Part shown: in pieces, positions 9,866-20,099 of the stretch
Position numbering within the stretch: the stretch's first letter is position 1
Layout: every line of letters begins with the position of its first letter
Source: Rhodohalobacter sulfatireducens
GTDB lineage: Bacteria > Bacteroidota > Rhodothermia > Balneolales > Balneolaceae
Reading direction: 5' to 3'
NCBI RefSeq assembly: GCF_022012475.1
Contig: NZ_JAKLWS010000026.1
Coordinates: 1 to 64,000 of the forward strand
Length of the DNA stretch: 64,000 nucleotides
The notes under the pieces: model-generated
Seen by the model: the letters and a program-made list of their open reading frames with translations, nothing else
What the model was told of the DNA's origin: nothing
Databases searched by the model: none
Position numbers and translations under genes: made by a program

Positions 9866-10705
9866 TTAATCGCTGCAGCTCCCACTTGGATAAGATATTC
9901 GTTTACTTGTAACACCAATAACATACCCGGTCCCTTGTTCAACATTGGAAATTCCTTCGGGCAAAGCTATTAAATTACGGTCAATAGAAGGGAAGTCTAC
10001 CCAATCTTCTCCGGCACGAGCCACATATAGTTCACAATCAAAAATATCTACAGTTTCAAGGTCTTCAGTGGCCTGTGCAATTCGATTTGGTGCTATTGGG
10101 ATATAGTAACCGGCCGCAGTTGAGATGGTATCAGCAATAATTGGGATCGATTGGTTTAATGTAAACCCGGCTACATTGTATCTTATTTTAAACCGGATGG
10201 ATGCATCCGCCAGGTTATCAATCCCCTCAATAACTAATCGACCTTTATCACCAGGTACAGCAGGTGGATAATAAACCGGGTCTTTAAATGTATCCGGAAT
10301 TTCCACAGTCACACTGCTCATTGCACCATCAGAACGTTCAGCGGTTATCCGGTAAGTACTTCTTGGTTCAATATTCTGTTCGGTCCAGAAATTATATGCA
10401 TATAAATTTTCTGAATACTGAAATAGAGAATCATTAAGTACACTGGTTTCTCCATTCTCAAGATTTTCGAGTGTAATCGTTCCGTCAATGCCTTTGCCGG
10501 TTGTATCAGTCTCCTCCTGAAGATGGATAACCCGAATCCATTGCCTATCCGCAGATGAATCCAGATAACCGGCAATGGAGTATATGAATCGGTCATTCTC
10601 TTTTACTGGGTTTAAAGATTCATCACAGCCTGCAAAACTGAGTAAAACTAACATTGCCAATGGAATTAATAAGTATGATTTTCTCAAGTGATTAATCGAT
10701 TTCAT
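9866..10705 (-). CDS. DUF4249-like outer-membrane lipoprotein
   Basis: 279 residues with a lipoprotein signal peptide (hydrophobic run at residues 10-25, Cys 27 in FAGC). The mature part looks like the DUF4249 family: an early Ig-like strand set (IYSIAGYLDSSADRQWIRV), then a 'NGETSVLND'-type turn and a second beta region. The family normally follows a TonB-dependent receptor in Bacteroidota, as here, where only one base separates it from the receptor stop. It probably works as the surface partner of that receptor. Ligand unknown. Confidence 0.75.
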   Translation of the reverse strand: MKSINHLRKSYLLIPLAMLVLLSFAGCDESLNPVKENDRFIYSIAGYLDSSADRQWIRVIHLQEETDTTGKGIDGTITLENLENGETSVLNDSLFQYSENLYAYNFWTEQNIEPRSTYRITAERSDGAMSSVTVEIPDTFKDPVYYPPAVPGDKGRLVIEGIDNLADASIRFKIRYNVAGFTLNQSIPIIADTISTAAGYYIPIAPNRIAQATEDLETVDIFDCELYVARAGEDWVDFPSIDRNLIALPEGISNVEQGTGYVIGVTSKRISYPSGSCSD

Positions 10706-10706
10706 C

Positions 10707-13007
10707 TTAAAACTCCATTTTTAATGACGCATAGGGGGCAAATGGTAATTGATTAATTCTTCGTTGCGTAAACACATCATAGTAGAAAAGATTTGTACGG
10801 TTGTAGGTGTTTATAGCTCCCGCTTGAGCGAAAAGAGTACCAAAACCAACTTCAAATTCTCTTTCAAGGGAAACATCCAACCTGTGATAAATTGGTGTTC
10901 TTCCTTTGAATGGTTTGTCTAATATTACTCTGGGGGTTCCATAATCAGTTCTTACATTAGGCAAACCATCTTCATACAAAAAAATACCATCAGAACCCAT
11001 CTGTCTTGTAAACGGCAAACCGGTTCCCATCTGCCACCGAAGTCCAACGGTATACTTACCTAAATAGGCCGATACCATTGAATTTATCTGATGGCGCCTG
11101 TCGTGTCCTGGATGGTACGATTGAATTGGGCTGCCAAACCATACATTAAAATTTTCCTGTGCCGAGCGATACTTGGTCCAGGAGTAGCCATATCCCAAAA
11201 ATGCATAAAATAATCTGTGATTATACTCAAGGCGCACATCCGCTCCCCAAATATCCCCATTGGCAAAAGCGATATCCGTAGTGAATTCTGCAATTGTGCT
11301 CCATACAGAGACCGGGATATTTTGCAGTTTTTTATAGTAACCTTCAGCCGAAAACTGTAATCCACTGCCCAACTGCTGCTGCCAGCCAACCAAAGAATGT
11401 ATTGCCTCCATTCGCTCATCATTTGGGGTAGGCAGCCAGGCAATAAAAGCAGATCCGGCGTCTCTTAAATCTGAGATTCCGGCAATCGTCTGCCGATAGA
11501 TTCCAATAGATGCATTTAATTCCTGGTTATCGTTTCCAAAAGGCTGCCAGCTAAATCGCAATCTTGGCTCGATACTTGGATTATAGGTATTGGCATAAAA
11601 TGATAAAGAGGCGCCCGGACGTACAGTAATTTTTTCTCCAAGGGGAATTTCTGCTTCGGTAAATGAGCCGAGTCCCAACAAAATATCAGTTTCACTCTGC
11701 GGGATTTGAAAGAGTTCTTCAATGTTGTAGTTGATCCACTTCATATGAGAATTCACACCATAGTTTAATTTCACATTCCCTACGGTCTGATTTATGTCCA
11801 GATCTAAGCTGAATTTTGTTAAAGCAGAGGATAAATTCGTCTCAAGACTTCCTCCAATTTTATTGGATAAATGTGAGAGGCCGAAATTAAAATCAACAAA
11901 TGTATTTGATTCCTGCGGCAGGTGAGTACACTTTCCCCCGAGTACAAAATTGGACCAACTGAAGCTATTACCCATATCAAAATCGAGTTTCCCCCTGTCG
12001 TAGGTTCTCATGGCCATTGCCGAACAGCGGGTTCCATCCTCATTAAACCGGGTAAATTTCAGAAACTGACTATCGAATCGAAGCGGCTGAGTTTTCCCAA
12101 GAAACAGATCGCTGGTTTGTTCTATTTGTGAACTTCTTACGGATGCTATCCATGAGGAATTGTTTCCATCACCCAACGGCCCCTCCATCTGTATTTCAGT
12201 AAGAAAGGGACTGATGGAAACAGAACTATTTGTATTGTTAACATCACCGTCTCTCATCTGTACATCCAGTACGGAAGATATCCGGCCATTATATTTCGGG
12301 CTAAACCCGCCGGCATAAAAATCAGCATTTGCCAGCAGGTTTTCAGGAAATGCTGAAAAAAATCCAATAATATGAAAGGGCTGATAGATGGTTAATCCGT
12401 CAATAAGTACCAAATTTTCTGAAGGGGTCCCGCCTCTCACAAAAAGTTGTCCTCCCCGGTCTCCCGCTGATACTACACCCGGAAGAGCCTGCAGATAGTT
12501 AGCAATATCACCACTGCCTGCCGGTGTTACTACACGATTTAAATCAATTGCTGAAACTCTTTGATGTCCGCCTTTTAATTGTGCCGCCTCACTTTCTACT
12601 GAAACTACAAGTTCATCCAGTTCTGCGCTATTGACACGCAGGGATGTACTGTATGTAGTAATTTCTTCATTTTCGGCAATATTCAAGGTGTCAGTCTTAG
12701 TAATAAACCCGATATAACTGATTCGTATCCGGTACTCATCGGCACTAATGTTTTGCAACCTGTAAAATCCGTTTCTATCGCTTACGGTACCTTTTACTTG
12801 ATTATCGCCCTGATCGAAAAGCACAATATTTGCACCCTGAATCGTCTGTCCCGTAGATGCATCGGTTATAATTCCCCGAATTGTTTTTGATTGAGAAATA
12901 GCATCCGTTGAATTCAAGAAAATTATCACAAGGAATAGAAATCCACCAATTTTCTGTATTTGATTTCTAATCACTCTAAAATATTTTTTTTGATGCACAA
13001 ATAACAT
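10707..13007 (-). CDS. TonB-dependent receptor with carboxypeptidase-like N-terminal domain
   Basis: 766 residues. A positively charged, hydrophobic signal region (to about residue 39, AISQS) is followed by a carboxypeptidase-regulatory-like domain (~42-125, with GRGIITDASTGQTIQG-like start and NGFYRLQNISADEY), a plug domain (~140-260, including ANYLQALPGVV, GQLFVRGGTPSENLVLIDG) and a 22-strand-type barrel. It is shorter than SusC proteins and lacks the SusC box, so it belongs to the general TonB receptor class. It is co-transcribed with the DUF4249 lipoprotein gene and sits between the two SusCD operons. Confidence 0.92.
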   Translation of the reverse strand: MLFVHQKKYFRVIRNQIQKIGGFLFLVIIFLNSTDAISQSKTIRGIITDASTGQTIQGANIVLFDQGDNQVKGTVSDRNGFYRLQNISADEYRIRISYIGFITKTDTLNIAENEEITTYSTSLRVNSAELDELVVSVESEAAQLKGGHQRVSAIDLNRVVTPAGSGDIANYLQALPGVVSAGDRGGQLFVRGGTPSENLVLIDGLTIYQPFHIIGFFSAFPENLLANADFYAGGFSPKYNGRISSVLDVQMRDGDVNNTNSSVSISPFLTEIQMEGPLGDGNNSSWIASVRSSQIEQTSDLFLGKTQPLRFDSQFLKFTRFNEDGTRCSAMAMRTYDRGKLDFDMGNSFSWSNFVLGGKCTHLPQESNTFVDFNFGLSHLSNKIGGSLETNLSSALTKFSLDLDINQTVGNVKLNYGVNSHMKWINYNIEELFQIPQSETDILLGLGSFTEAEIPLGEKITVRPGASLSFYANTYNPSIEPRLRFSWQPFGNDNQELNASIGIYRQTIAGISDLRDAGSAFIAWLPTPNDERMEAIHSLVGWQQQLGSGLQFSAEGYYKKLQNIPVSVWSTIAEFTTDIAFANGDIWGADVRLEYNHRLFYAFLGYGYSWTKYRSAQENFNVWFGSPIQSYHPGHDRRHQINSMVSAYLGKYTVGLRWQMGTGLPFTRQMGSDGIFLYEDGLPNVRTDYGTPRVILDKPFKGRTPIYHRLDVSLEREFEVGFGTLFAQAGAINTYNRTNLFYYDVFTQRRINQLPFAPYASLKMEF

Positions 13008-13089
13008 TACTGAATAGTCTATACTTCTGTGTTAAATTGATTTACACTGTGTCTAATAATAAAAAAGCATAGTCCTATTATTAATAAAA

Positions 13090-13125
13090 GAAAAAGCCAC
13101 TCCTGTAAAACAGAAGTGGCTTTTC
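13090..13125 (-). terminator. hairpin terminator after the SusCD2 operon
   Basis: Stem formed by gccact...agtggc with an inner gtaaaac loop region (13095-13119), flanked by an A-run to the left and T-run to the right. Located 40 bases after the stop of the Calx-beta-like gene and upstream of the next operon. Confidence 0.75.
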
Positions 13126-13163
13126 TTACATAAACAATCTCTTATTAAACAGAAATTTGTTTT

Positions 13164-14000
13164 TTAAGGCTGAGGAGTCGCAACGATCTGGTAACCGAAA
13201 CCTGCAACACCACAACATTGGAAGGTAACATCTAATGTCAATTCACCAGCCGTATCATTGTAATTACCGGATACGTCAAGTATGATTGTTTCGAATCCTT
13301 CTTCGTGAGCATTTGGTGCACCTAATACATCTCCACCCGCTGTTACATTAAAAGCATAAGCAACATCTACTCCAAAGAGAGCACCGGCGATATTACTGGT
13401 TCTAAACAAGTAAGGTGCACCTCCTACAACGATTGGTGAATCAGGTTGTGTAATTTCAAATGTCCCTGAAAAAGGACCGAAATCACCGGTTGCTTCATAG
13501 GTATACGTTCCTGTCGGAACAGCTCCCAACCCGTTGATCACGAACGTTCTTTCAAGTCCAATATCACCCCGCCCTAGAGAGAGTGTTTCACCACTCTCGG
13601 TTGTAGCACTTTCAAGTGTAAAGGTTAAGTTTCTGGAAGTTCCAAGAGCTGCTTGAATCGGAAAATCCAAAGTAACGGACCCATTATCCAGACTTGTTGA
13701 TTCAGGATCATGTTCTATGGTTACCGTTCCAGGTGTTCCAGAGCTGAAAACGTAATCATCACCTTCAACCGCATCACCGCTTATGGTATATTCTACGGTT
13801 ACATTTTCATATTGCGTTTGGCCCAACTCAAAAACAACTTCAAGTGATCCTCCGGCAACAACGTCTTGTCCTTCAGTACCTATCGTAACAAACGCAGGCA
13901 CAGCCCCATCCTCGTAGGAGATGGGTTCATTCACGCTTTCGCATCCCAGTAACAGTAGTGTGAGAACTGAGACCGAAAATATAATTTTTATAATTTTCAT
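13164..14000 (-). CDS. Calx-beta-like lipoprotein of SusCD2 operon
   Basis: 278 residues with a lipoprotein signal peptide (Cys 20 in LLGC). Residues ~35-150 look like a Calx-beta type beta-sandwich: TVEYTISGDAVEGDDYVF with the downstream GTVTIEHDPES and LTFTLESA strands. A second beta-rich domain follows, with two adjacent cysteines near the C-terminus (FQCCGVAG). It is the third gene of the susC2-susD2 operon, 25 bases after SusD. Surface lipoproteins in this position usually help bind the imported ligand; that role is inferred from position only. Confidence 0.75.
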   Translation of the reverse strand: MKIIKIIFSVSVLTLLLLGCESVNEPISYEDGAVPAFVTIGTEGQDVVAGGSLEVVFELGQTQYENVTVEYTISGDAVEGDDYVFSSGTPGTVTIEHDPESTSLDNGSVTLDFPIQAALGTSRNLTFTLESATTESGETLSLGRGDIGLERTFVINGLGAVPTGTYTYEATGDFGPFSGTFEITQPDSPIVVGGAPYLFRTSNIAGALFGVDVAYAFNVTAGGDVLGAPNAHEEGFETIILDVSGNYNDTAGELTLDVTFQCCGVAGFGYQIVATPQP

Positions 14001-14025
14001 AATTTTATATCTCTAAATTTTTCAA

Positions 14026-15525
14026 TTAGTTCTCAAACCACATTGGCGTATCCAGGATCGGATCCTGTGGTGTATTTGGGTTTGATGACACTTCATCCGG
14101 CGGATATGGGAATCGTCGGATTACATCACCTAAATCTGCATTCTGTGCAACCGTCAGTTCCGGGAACTTCGTTCGTTTCCACTGGCTCCAGTTCTCGGGA
14201 GCGCGGTCCCATACCTCAATATACTGTTGAGTGTGTATGGCTTCTAATGCCTGATCTTCACTGGAAAAACCTGCCGGTAAATTCGCAATGTAGGCATCCA
14301 TTTCAGCGGTTGAGATTCCATCAGATTGTCCGGCCCGTGAATTTAAAACCGTGTAAGGTGCTAAGAATTCAAGAGATGCTCGTACACCTTGGATATAGGC
14401 ATCGTGAGCACCCGCTAAATCGCCGGTTGTAGCCAAAAACTCGGCTTCATAAAATAGAACTTCTGATGCGGTGAGCATACGATTTGGCCAGTCTCTTCGA
14501 ATGATGTTCTGGCTAATCATCGCTGTGCCATCACCGTAATTGGAAACGCCGGCTTCCTGCCCTTCATACTCGGTACTTTCAAAAGTTTCACCACCGTCAA
14601 AGGTTGGGAAAGCGAAATATGTCTCTCTTCTGGGGTCTTGCAGTTCATTCATCATATCTACAAGTGTTTCACCTGCAAAAATGAAGTTATTACCGTTTCC
14701 GGCATCTGTAAAACCACCAAAGAGGTTATTTAAAGTCCACACGTTATTCGCATTGTCATCACTGTCAAAAAACGGAACTGCAGCTTCGTCAGCATTTGTA
14801 CGAATCAGTTCTGCATTGTTCAGTAATGCACTAATTTCGCTATCAACAGATGGATCCTGGTTACGGAGAAACATATATGTCCGTAATTTCAGTGAGTTGG
14901 CAAACTTTGTCCATTGTATCATATCTCCGCCGTAGATCAAGTCACCATCACCCACGGAAGCCTCACCAGGCTGGATCTGTCCCAAAGCTTCATCAAGCAA
15001 AGTAATGACACCCCGCAAGACTGTTTCCTGATCGTCAAATTCAGGTTCAGGAAACTCATCAGGATCGAAAGCCTGATTGAATGGTATATCTTCCCACATC
15101 ATGGTTAATGAAAAGAAAAGATAGGCTTGTACGATCTTTGCTTGTGCAGCCACGTTTGGCCTGTTAGGTTCTTGATTTTCAGCCGCCTGGATCATCAATT
15201 GCAGATTCCTGCTGCTGGTACCATACCAGTTTCCCCAGGTATTTCCAGTTGAAAATGGACTAATGGTATATCTGTCGGGTCTTATAAAAACTCCTGTAGA
15301 ACCATTAGGCGCCCACGCATTGATAAAGAATGCGTTTGATGGCATAATCTCCATTGCCCTGTTAGAAGCAATGTTTGCCAATACTGTTGGGAACAACAGG
15401 TCTGGCGATACAGATGTTGCGGCGTTCGGATCGGTATTGATATCCAAATAATCATCGCAACTTGTCAGCGCAAATATTAGCGCCGTCAGTAAAATTAACT
15501 TTTTCGATATTTTCATAATTATCAA
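14026..15525 (-). CDS. SusD-like (SusD/RagB superfamily) lipoprotein
   Basis: 499 residues, close in style to the SusD-like_2 subgroup. The signal peptide ends with LTSC (Cys 23 from the first ATG; the ATG at 15516 fits the signal peptide better). The mature start, DDYLDINTDPNAAT, is diagnostic of the family. Helical repeats follow (for example AQAKIVQAYLFFSLTMMWEDIPF). It is expected to sit on the cell surface and cap the SusC2 channel. The gene lies 11 bases after SusC2. Ligand unknown. Confidence 0.93.
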   Translation of the reverse strand: MIIMKISKKLILLTALIFALTSCDDYLDINTDPNAATSVSPDLLFPTVLANIASNRAMEIMPSNAFFINAWAPNGSTGVFIRPDRYTISPFSTGNTWGNWYGTSSRNLQLMIQAAENQEPNRPNVAAQAKIVQAYLFFSLTMMWEDIPFNQAFDPDEFPEPEFDDQETVLRGVITLLDEALGQIQPGEASVGDGDLIYGGDMIQWTKFANSLKLRTYMFLRNQDPSVDSEISALLNNAELIRTNADEAAVPFFDSDDNANNVWTLNNLFGGFTDAGNGNNFIFAGETLVDMMNELQDPRRETYFAFPTFDGGETFESTEYEGQEAGVSNYGDGTAMISQNIIRRDWPNRMLTASEVLFYEAEFLATTGDLAGAHDAYIQGVRASLEFLAPYTVLNSRAGQSDGISTAEMDAYIANLPAGFSSEDQALEAIHTQQYIEVWDRAPENWSQWKRTKFPELTVAQNADLGDVIRRFPYPPDEVSSNPNTPQDPILDTPMWFEN

Positions 15526-15536
15526 AATTTCTTGGA

Positions 15537-18500
15537 TTAAAATCTCAATTGAATGTTAGCGCCATAAGATCTGGTAGAAGGCAATACATTCCACTCAATT
15601 CCCTGCCCGTTTGAAGCAGATCCAAAAAGACCTGTCTCGGGGTCGATATGTGGTACCTCACTATAGAGTAAAAACAGGTTTCTGCCTTCAACGCCTACAG
15701 TCAGACTGCTCAAAGGAGTGTTTTCAATCCATCTTCTTGGCAATTCATATTCAACTTTCACCTCTCTAAGTTTCACATAAGTAGAGCTGAATGTATTTCC
15801 TTCATGGACGTTTGCGCTTGCATAATTATTCCAGAAAGATTCAACATCCTGAACGGGAGTCGTGTTTTGACTGTAGCTTCCGTCAGCATTTTCAACCAAG
15901 CCGTCGATTATAAATGTGCCGCCCCGGTTTTCTAATGTTTCTTCGGCTACACCAGCTCTTCTGAGTGATCCAACAGTTTGTGAGAAAAGAACTCCTCCCT
16001 GCCGGTAATCCAAAAGGAAACTAAAATTCAATCCTTTGTAGTTGAACTGATTATTTAAGCTGAGCCTGTAATCAGGATCAATTTTACCCAGTCGTGTTTC
16101 GCCACCGGTTCGAATCAGCCCTGTATCAGGGTTGATGATCAATTCTCCGGTATCTTCATCACGTAAAAAGCCTGGTCCATACAGACCTAAAGGCTTACCG
16201 GGCTCTGCACGTACCTGTAATCCGTTAAAAGCACTTTGAATCACAATTTCATCTACACCGGGTGCTAAAGATTCAACGACATTTTGGTTTGTCGTGAAGT
16301 TCACAGTAGCAACATGGTTAAATGTTGAAGTTCGGATTGGATTGAGATTTACAGACAACTCAATACCTTTATTTGAAACTTCACCAATATTTGTTCTCAG
16401 TGCGCCAAAACCAGTTGTTTCTGGAGTAGGAATAGATATGATTTGATCTTCAGTTCTCACATCGTAGTAAGTGAAGTCGAAACCAAATCTTCCGTCAAAG
16501 AATTGTAACTCGGCTCCTACCTCGAAAGATTTTTGAAGCTGTGGCTTCAAGTCTTGAGGTGGCAGTGTTCCGGTTGCATTAAACCCGGTTCTTCCGCCAA
16601 ATGGGAAATTCTGACCCGTTCCATACTGCCCGAAAATACTCGATACCGGGAAGTACCTGAAGTCTAACTGATAAGGAGCTTCATCACTACCTACCTGAGC
16701 ATAATTAGCTCGTAGCTTACCATAAGAGAGTATATTACCTGCAACATCAAATGCTTCGGTAAACACAAAACTCGTATTTATAGATGGGTAGAAAAACGAA
16801 TTATTATCTTCCGGAAGTGTTGAAGACCAGTCGTTTCTGCCTGTAGCGTTTAAGAACAAGTAGTTCTTGTAACCAAACGTTACGTCTGCAAATACACCCA
16901 GTAACCTTCGTTGACTGTAATAGTTTGAAGGGTTATTAGAAGATGCATTCGCAAAGTTCAGGAGACCCGGAACATCAAGTGTAGATGCAGTATTTCTCAA
17001 AACACTTTGCTCACGTGTGTTCAGGTTATATCCGACAACACCTTGAAATGAAATGTCTTCATTGATGTCTCGAACAATTTCCGCTAAAAGGTCAACATTA
17101 ATCTGCTCTTCCTGGATAATATCGAGTGAAAAGTCACCGTCATCACGTCCCAGGGTTCCGACAGAATTTTGTCGTTGTCTATCCTCTGTATAATAGTCTA
17201 ATCCAGCCCTGGCCGTAAGAGTAAGCCAGTCTAATGGAGAGTATCGAGCCTGAGCATTTCCAAAAACACGCTGAATTGTATTTTCGAATGGGTTTTCATT
17301 TACAATCCAGTACGGGTTATTCGTCTGAGAAGAAAGTGCTCGCTGAGTTCCGTCTTCGTTTTTGTAATTCTTTAAATCTGTAAGATTTGTTGTTCGCGGT
17401 AAAGTATTGATCAACGATGTAAGTACATTCGGATCATTACCACCGGCAACAGCTCTACCCGTTGTGGAAAGGTCGGTATATGTACCTGATAATCTTACCT
17501 GGAAATTTTCCGTCATATTTCTGCCGGTATTCACAGTAATGGCTGTTCTGTCTAATGTATTATTAGGAACAATTCCACTTTGATCTGTTCGCGTAACAGC
17601 TACTCGCAAATCAGAGATTTCATCGGCATTTGAAAAAGATATACTGTTTATGGCAGTCAAATTACTGTTATAAAAATCTTTAACATTATCCGGATATGCC
17701 TGAAGTGTAACTTCTTCGCCACGAATATTTTCAACTTGCTGTCCTGCAATTGGAGGACCCCAACCATTCAAGCTATTGCTATCGTATTTACCATTATCTC
17801 CCTGCGCGTATTCATTTTGGAAATCTGGTAATCTTAAAGGTGAGGAAGTTCGTACACTTGAATTAACAGTTACAGACTGGCCAGTTTGAGCTGAACCTCT
17901 TTTCGTAGTAATAAGAATTACACCGTCTTTTGCACGCTGTCCATAAAGAGCAGCTGAGGCAGCGCCTTTCAAAACTGTTACACTTTCAATATCGTCAGCA
18001 TTCAAGTCTCCACCCCTGTTACCAACATCAACAGCGCCTGTCAATCGGTCCTGGCTAGTATTTCCAACAATATTAGAGTTTGAAATGGGTACACCATCAA
18101 CAACAAAAAGTGGTTGATTACTGCCTGAAAGAGAAGAAATTCCACGAATGGTGATACGAGTAGAAGCACCAATATTACCAGACTGACTTTGAACTTCTAC
18201 GCCCGGTACTTTTCCGGCTAAAGCATCAACAAAGTTGGTTTCTCGAGCTTTCGTAACCTCTTCGCCGGTCACGGTAGAAATTGAGTAAGCAAGAGCTCTT
18301 TCCTGCCTTTCAATCTGCTGACCCGTAACAACGATTTCGTCAAGACCAACAAGATCTTGTCTGAGTTCGATATCCACCGTGTTATTTCCGGCAGTAATAT
18401 TAAGAGTTAGTTCTTGACGTACATACCCAATGAACGACGCAGTCACATTATACTCGCCTGTGGGTATCGATTGAATGCTATACACACCATCAAGATTGGT

Positions 18501-18674
18501 TACTGCACCACGATCTATATCTGGTATATAAATGTTAACTCCCGGTAATTCTTCACCGGTTCTTGAATCTGTTACTGTACCAGTTAATGTACCTGTCTGA
18601 GCATACGCTGAAGACATGAGGAACAAACTGAGTAACAATGAAAATAGTAGCCTATAATTCATATGAGACCTCAT
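15537..18674 (-). CDS. SusC/RagA-family TonB-dependent outer-membrane transporter
   Basis: A 1045-residue SusC protein. Signal peptide to about residue 25 (AYAQ), carboxypeptidase-regulatory-like domain (~28-110, TGEELPGVNIYIPD), SusC box DEIVVTG near 120, plug domain (~135-255, including QPLFVVDGVPI and the VTVLKGAASAALYG segment) and a long barrel ending in IQLRF. It heads the operon susC2-susD2-Calx-beta lipoprotein. The first ten residues and the leader match susC1, yet the two proteins differ clearly in the barrel, so they probably bind different ligands. Confidence 0.95.
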   Translation of the reverse strand: MRSHMNYRLLFSLLLSLFLMSSAYAQTGTLTGTVTDSRTGEELPGVNIYIPDIDRGAVTNLDGVYSIQSIPTGEYNVTASFIGYVRQELTLNITAGNNTVDIELRQDLVGLDEIVVTGQQIERQERALAYSISTVTGEEVTKARETNFVDALAGKVPGVEVQSQSGNIGASTRITIRGISSLSGSNQPLFVVDGVPISNSNIVGNTSQDRLTGAVDVGNRGGDLNADDIESVTVLKGAASAALYGQRAKDGVILITTKRGSAQTGQSVTVNSSVRTSSPLRLPDFQNEYAQGDNGKYDSNSLNGWGPPIAGQQVENIRGEEVTLQAYPDNVKDFYNSNLTAINSISFSNADEISDLRVAVTRTDQSGIVPNNTLDRTAITVNTGRNMTENFQVRLSGTYTDLSTTGRAVAGGNDPNVLTSLINTLPRTTNLTDLKNYKNEDGTQRALSSQTNNPYWIVNENPFENTIQRVFGNAQARYSPLDWLTLTARAGLDYYTEDRQRQNSVGTLGRDDGDFSLDIIQEEQINVDLLAEIVRDINEDISFQGVVGYNLNTREQSVLRNTASTLDVPGLLNFANASSNNPSNYYSQRRLLGVFADVTFGYKNYLFLNATGRNDWSSTLPEDNNSFFYPSINTSFVFTEAFDVAGNILSYGKLRANYAQVGSDEAPYQLDFRYFPVSSIFGQYGTGQNFPFGGRTGFNATGTLPPQDLKPQLQKSFEVGAELQFFDGRFGFDFTYYDVRTEDQIISIPTPETTGFGALRTNIGEVSNKGIELSVNLNPIRTSTFNHVATVNFTTNQNVVESLAPGVDEIVIQSAFNGLQVRAEPGKPLGLYGPGFLRDEDTGELIINPDTGLIRTGGETRLGKIDPDYRLSLNNQFNYKGLNFSFLLDYRQGGVLFSQTVGSLRRAGVAEETLENRGGTFIIDGLVENADGSYSQNTTPVQDVESFWNNYASANVHEGNTFSSTYVKLREVKVEYELPRRWIENTPLSSLTVGVEGRNLFLLYSEVPHIDPETGLFGSASNGQGIEWNVLPSTRSYGANIQLRF

Positions 18675-18740
18675 TTATTGTTTTGGTTAAGTAAAAGAAG
18701 ATGAGCCCAAAATGATGAGCATACTCATGCTAAACTATTT
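18675..18740 (-). promoter_or_regulatory. conserved leader upstream of susC2
   Basis: This is the partner of the leader at 9388-9465. Reading on the minus strand: gtatgctcatc, cttcttttact, taaccaaaacaata, aatgaggtct, then the ATG. A short imperfect palindrome (agcatgagtatgct, about 18718-18731) lies at its far end. The remainder of the gap to 19120 is AT-rich and shows no gene. Confidence 0.6.
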
Positions 18741-19120
18741 GATGAGTAGTAACGTTTCTAAAGATGTTTTTTTATTTTGAAGATTAATTTTCAACGTGTT
18801 TCGCTGACTCCGAGCCTACATTTCTGAGCATTTATTAAATTATTAGTTGAAAGAATCCATATCAAATTGTCAGTAAACTTTTCAAACAATTTAGATTCTT
18901 TAAAATAGTTACCTAACTCTCCGTTTTTTCCAGTTAAAATTTAAATTATCTTTACAGATAAGGTTAAGAAAATAAATACTTTGGAGTTCTCAATTGTAAT
19001 CTCTTTCATTCATACCCCTATAAGATAAGTAAAAATTTTAATTGGCATGGCTAAAATTTTTTACATTCTAATCACCAATATCTGAGCACATTTAGTGTAT
19101 CCTGTTAAATTTTAAAAACC

Positions 19121-19915
19121 CTATTGGTTCAACAGATAATCGACAAATTTCAGGCTTTGAAAGGCCGTGGACCGGTTTTGGGGAGACCTCAGCAGCTGGC
19201 CACTGCGATATGGATAGAGCCTGTAGATGACAAATACGTTTTCATTCCCAAAATCAGGGGGTGAAACCTCAATTTCTTCCTTCTCCCGCATCTGATAATT
19301 TGCTTTATGATATCCATACATACCACTCGACAATAAGAACAGATATGTTTGATTTAAATCGGGACGGTTATCGCTCCCGGCTACACGGGATGAATTTCTT
19401 TGCCTGATGATGATTGTATCTGTTGCAATTTCTCCTTTCAACACTTCGGATACTTCAACAGATACAGTCACACCAAAACCGTCCTCCTCAAATTCCTCAG
19501 CAATTACGTCTGTCACGGTTCCAACGAGCGCCACATCTGAAAGCAGAGATTGTTCATCGAACGGCCGTACATTCGCGGTTATCGCATTTATTACATCCAC
19601 CCCATTCTGTTGAAGTTTATAATAGTCTGCCGGCTTTACAGCGCTTAGTAACAAAACCATCGAAAAGAAATTGGCATTGTCTCTGTAATATGCTTCCGGT
19701 TCACCCTCCACTTGGTGGATCAGCTCATTTTGAAGAATATTTCTCATGACGATAAAATCGTCTTCCCACCCTATCGCCTTCATATAATCTTCGTGAGCAA
19801 TTCCAAGACGTTGCGTACTGCCCGATTCTGGAAAAGTGAAAATCAAAAGAAAACAGATCGCGGCTATTGAAGTGAGATAAAATCGGTCTTTTGTAACCAT
19901 AGTTCTGGAATTCAT
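19121..19915 (-). CDS. exported protein of unknown function
   Basis: 264 residues with an N-terminal hydrophobic export signal (residues ~12-28, TSIAAICFLLIFTF). A helical first half is followed by a beta-rich segment at ~125-200 with strands ALVGTVTDVIAEE, VTVSVEVSEVLKGEI and DTIIIRQR. This is a pattern seen in many secreted OB/NTR-like bacterial domains. No enzyme motif or family is recognised. The gene stands alone upstream of the divergent SDR gene at 20100. Confidence 0.6.
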   Translation of the reverse strand: MNSRTMVTKDRFYLTSIAAICFLLIFTFPESGSTQRLGIAHEDYMKAIGWEDDFIVMRNILQNELIHQVEGEPEAYYRDNANFFSMVLLLSAVKPADYYKLQQNGVDVINAITANVRPFDEQSLLSDVALVGTVTDVIAEEFEEDGFGVTVSVEVSEVLKGEIATDTIIIRQRNSSRVAGSDNRPDLNQTYLFLLSSGMYGYHKANYQMREKEEIEVSPPDFGNENVFVIYRLYPYRSGQLLRSPQNRSTAFQSLKFVDYLLNQ

Positions 19916-20099
19916 TATTCAATTGTAAGTATATCTAAGGAAATAAATAAAATCTGAAAATCATTTCACTTGAATAAATAGATGTATCAACCATTTTGTA
20001 ATCTCTAATTCCTGAAGATGAGAGAACGATGCTATTTCTTTAGCTGTTCGATGATAAGATTGTAAATCTCCGATAAAGAAAAAATTACGTTTAATAAAT

